Shown one piece after another: positions 61,562 to 64,000 of a DNA stretch of 64,000 bases (within the stretch, counting starts at the first letter, position 1; the number at the start of each line of letters is the position of its first letter). The position numbers and the translations under genes are program-made. Under the pieces are notes generated by a model that worked only from the letters and a program-made list of their open reading frames with translations, was not told where the DNA came from and did no database searches. The DNA is from CATQHP01 sp965205595 (GTDB lineage Bacteria; Acidobacteriota; Terriglobia; Bryobacterales; UBA6623): the NCBI GenBank assembly GCA_965205595.1, contig CBDBHI010000051.1:1-64000 (forward strand), written 5' to 3'.

Positions 61562-61662
61562 ACCATAGAGCGGCGAATCGAAGCTGCTTTTGGGCGGAGT
61601 AAAAGTAGACCGTCCGAGTGGTCCAGCGAACATTCCTGTGGTGTTTGTGGGACACGAGAGGG

Positions 61663-63162
61663 ATGTATCGCGTGGAGCTATACGCTCAAGTACGGCGCAG
61701 TGTCTTTGTCGAAGGGCTCAGTGAGCGCGAGGCCGCCAAACGGTTTGGCCTGGCGCGAGGGACGGTGCGCAAGATGTTGCGCTACGCCACTCCGCCGGGC
61801 TATCGGCGGCGCCAACCAGCGCAGAGGCCGAAGCTGGATCCCTTCACCGGAATCGTCGATCAGATCCTCAGCGACGATCAGGAACGTCCGAAGAAACAAC
61901 GCCACACCGCAAAACGCATCTTCGACCGCTTGCGCGACGAGTACGATTTCACCGGCGGTTACACGATCGTCAAGGACTATGTTCGCGACAAGAAGCTCGG
62001 CGGGCAAGAGATGTTCGTGCCGCTGGTGCATCCGGCGGGCGATGCCCAGGCCGACTGCGGTGAAGCTCTGGTGGTCATTGACGGCGTACAGCGCAAGGCG
62101 CACTACTTGGTGGTCGATCTGCCGCCTAGCGATGACGCTTTCGTAAAAGCTTTCCCGGCCGCGACGACGGAAGCGTTTTGCGAGGGGCACAACGCAGCGT
62201 TTCGGTACTTCGGCGGCGTGCCACGCAGCATCCTCTACGACAACACGACCTTGGCGCTGGCGAGGATTCTGGGCGACGGCAGGCGCAAGCGGACCAGGGT
62301 GTTCAGTGAACTGCAGTCGCACTATTTATTCTCCGATCGTTTCGGGCGTCCGGGCAAAGGCAACGACAAGGGAAAGGTGGAAGGACTGGTCGGTTATGCC
62401 CGGCGGAACTTCATGGTGCCGGCGCCAAGGTTTCCAAGCTGGGAAGCGTTCAACGAGCAGCTCGAAGCGCAGTGCCTCAACAATCGTAAGCGGCGCTTGC
62501 GGCGGCACACCGAAACGATTGAGGAACGTTTCAAGCGTGACCGCCAAGCGTTGTTGCCCTTGCCGCCCACGCCCTATGACGCCTGCGACAAACGCACCAC
62601 GCGGGTGACGTCGCTGTCATTGGTGCGCTATCGCGCCAACGACTACTCGGTGCCCACACGCTACGGACATCGCCAGGTGTTGCTGAAAGGCTACGTCGAT
62701 GAAATCGTGATCTGTTGTGGCAGCGAAGAGATCGCGCGCCACCGGCGCAGTTACGAACGCGAAGAGTTGATCTTCGATCCGCTGCATTACCTAGCACTGC
62801 TGGAACGCAAGACCAACGCGCTCGATCAAGCGGCCCCGTTGGCGGGCTGGGAGCTGCCCGAACAGTTCCCGTGCTTGAGACGTTTGCTCGAGGCACGGTT
62901 GGGAAAGCCAGGCAAGCGCGAGTACGTGCAGGTATTGCGATGACTGGAGGACTTCCGATTCGAGCACGTTGCCGCGGCGGTGCGCCAAGCCTGCGAGTTG
63001 GGAGCGATTGGCTTGGATGCAGTCAGGCACTTAGTGCTGTGCCGCATCGAGCAACGGCCGCCGCGCTTGGACTTGACGAAGTATCCGCACCTGCCGGCAG
63101 CCCAGGTGGAGCAAACCTCCGCTGCGGACTATTTGGCACTGCCGGCACAAGGAGGGGGGTAA
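61663..63162 (+). pseudogene. istA: IS21 transposase IstA, in-frame TGA near the C-terminus
   Basis: ATG 61663 starts MYRVELYAQVRRSVFVEGLS with an N-terminal HTH (REAAKRFGLARGTVRKMLRY). The DDE core follows: VHPAGDAQADCGEALVVIDG, VPRSILYDNTTLAL, GNDKGKVEGLVGYARRNFM. At 62941-62943 a TGA interrupts REYVQVLR-stop-LEDFRFEHVAAAV. The same frame is open for 72 more codons, giving the normal IstA tail (DAVRHLVLCRIEQRPPRLDL, TSAADYLALPAQ) to TAA 63160-63162. The TGA sits where family members have Leu. Transposition may be lost, or the base is an error. Confidence 0.88.
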
Positions 63163-63923
63163 TGGCGAGGTCGAAACTTCTGCTCGAAGCGCATTTGAAA
63201 GCGTTGCGGCTGCCAACCTTCCTGCGCGAGTACGACAAACTGGCGCGGCAATGCGCCGCCGAGAGCTTGGATTCGAGGAGCTTCCCGCAACAACTCTGCG
63301 AGCTGGAACTGCTCGACCGTGAACAGCGGGCCACCGAGCGCCGCAGCAAGGCCGCGAAGTTTCCCGTGACCAAGAGTCTGGACACTTTCGACTTCCCGTC
63401 CTTGCCGGCGTTGAACAAGAAGCTGGTGCTGGAACTGGCGCGCTGTGAGTTTATCGACCGCCGCGAAAACGTGCCGGCACTGGGTAATTCCGGCACGGGC
63501 AAAACGCACATCGGCTTGGCGTTGGGACTGGCGGCTTGTCAGCGCGGCTATCGAACACGCTTCACAACAGCGGCGGCACTGGTCAATGAGCTGCTCGAAG
63601 CCCGAGATGAACGGCGCTTGCTGCGATGTCAAAAGCAGTTGGCCAAGCAGGATCTGCTGATCGTCGATGAACTGGGCTACGTGCCGCTATCGAAGACCGG
63701 AGCGGAGTTATTGTTCGAAGTGTTTTCCCAGCGCTACGAACAGGGCTCGACGCTGGTCACCTCGAATCTGCCGTTTAACGAATGGACGGAGGTCTTCGGC
63801 TCCGAGCGGCTGACCGGCGCCCTGCTCGATCGCCTCACGCACCACGTTCATATTCTAGAGCTGAACGCCGAAAGCTTCCGTCTGATCCAGAGCAAGAAGA
63901 AGCGGGCTCACTCTTTGGGCTGA
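63162..63923 (+). CDS. istB: IS21 helper ATPase IstB
   Basis: The 253-residue AAA+/DnaC-like ATPase assembles on target DNA and activates IstA. It starts MARSKLLLEAHLKALRLPTF. Walker A is LGNSGTGKTHIGLALGLAA (GNSGTGKT rather than the common GPPGTGKT) and Walker B is DLLIVDELGYVPLSKTGAEL. The C-terminus (LVTSNLPFNEWTEVFGSERL, DRLTHHVHILELNAESFRL) is typical. The ATG overlaps the istA stop in TAATG and is preceded by GGAGGGGGG. Confidence 0.95.
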   Translation: MARSKLLLEAHLKALRLPTFLREYDKLARQCAAESLDSRSFPQQLCELELLDREQRATERRSKAAKFPVTKSLDTFDFPSLPALNKKLVLELARCEFIDRRENVPALGNSGTGKTHIGLALGLAACQRGYRTRFTTAAALVNELLEARDERRLLRCQKQLAKQDLLIVDELGYVPLSKTGAELLFEVFSQRYEQGSTLVTSNLPFNEWTEVFGSERLTGALLDRLTHHVHILELNAESFRLIQSKKKRAHSLG

Positions 63924-64000
63924 CCCACCGGCCACTCGCCCGGTTTTCGTGGGACGGCCTCCACTACGCCTGGGCCGCCCTAAAGGGCGACCGCAGGCTC

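Larger units (their letters stand above)
61562..64000 (+). mobile_element. IS21-family element (istA-istB), right end outside window
   Basis: The istA and istB genes are co-oriented and overlap (TAATG). About 65-90 bp upstream of istA lies GGCGGAGTAAAAGTAGACC, which resembles the IS21 terminal sequence (GGCGGAGTAAAA...). The left end is therefore near 61570-61600, directly after the stop of the glycosyltransferase gene. The exact boundary and target duplication cannot be set because the right end is not in the window. Confidence 0.75.

Overview
The window reads as a chromosomal segment of a Gram-negative, GC-rich soil-type bacterium, most likely an Acidobacteriota (Bryobacter/Solibacter-like). 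The gene set points there: a DUF1800/DUF1501 pair, carboxypeptidase-regulatory-like secreted proteins, Tat-exported sulfatase-fold enzymes, an M14 peptidase, DUF3500, adaptor/permease/TolC export operons, and a relic of a Ser/Thr kinase start typical of that phylum. This assignment is inference; there is no rRNA or other definitive marker, and I saw no tRNA gene.

Layout. (1) 1-8.2 kb is accessory. It holds an IS91-type transposase coupled to a frameshifted tyrosine recombinase, a relic zone with hairpins, a frameshifted IS1182-type transposase, and a TIR-NB-ARC-TPR (bacterial NLR-like) gene bracketed by two ~63-bp REP-like inverted-repeat elements. (2) 8.2-22.2 kb: amidase, secreted repeat protein, the trkA-trkH potassium uptake pair, a RidA protein, a four-gene tripartite export operon (two adaptors, an FtsX/MacB-type permease without its ATPase, TolC), and a DUF3500 protein. 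(3) 22.2-33.1 kb: a degraded ABC-2 exporter, an enolase-superfamily enzyme, then housekeeping genes (folD, UDP-glucose pyrophosphorylase, thiL, an M23 peptidase, guaB, tsaD). A promoter, an 18-codon ORF, a folded leader and a terminator precede tsaD. (4) 33.2-51.4 kb: mostly exported hydrolases (M14 peptidase, two sulfatase-fold enzymes, an NHL propeller, a broken metalloprotease, a beta-helix/PKD protein with an in-frame stop, DUF1800/DUF1501, a B3-type metallo-beta-lactamase) plus UspA and an adenylate-kinase-like protein. (5) 51.6-61.6 kb: a surface-polysaccharide type cluster with three GT2 glycosyltransferases, an SGNH-type protein, a broken fatty-acid-hydroxylase-family gene, and a PIG-L/GT2/GNAT-like multidomain gene split by a 1,570-bp IS with a clean 5-bp target duplication. 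(6) 61.6-64 kb: an IS21-type istA/istB pair running to the window edge.

Two themes recur. Mobile elements cluster at both ends, at the NLR-like gene and in the polysaccharide genes. An unusual number of otherwise recognisable genes are interrupted by single-base frameshifts, several in short homopolymers, or by one in-frame stop. Some may be assembly error, so calls labelled pseudogene should be read with that in mind.
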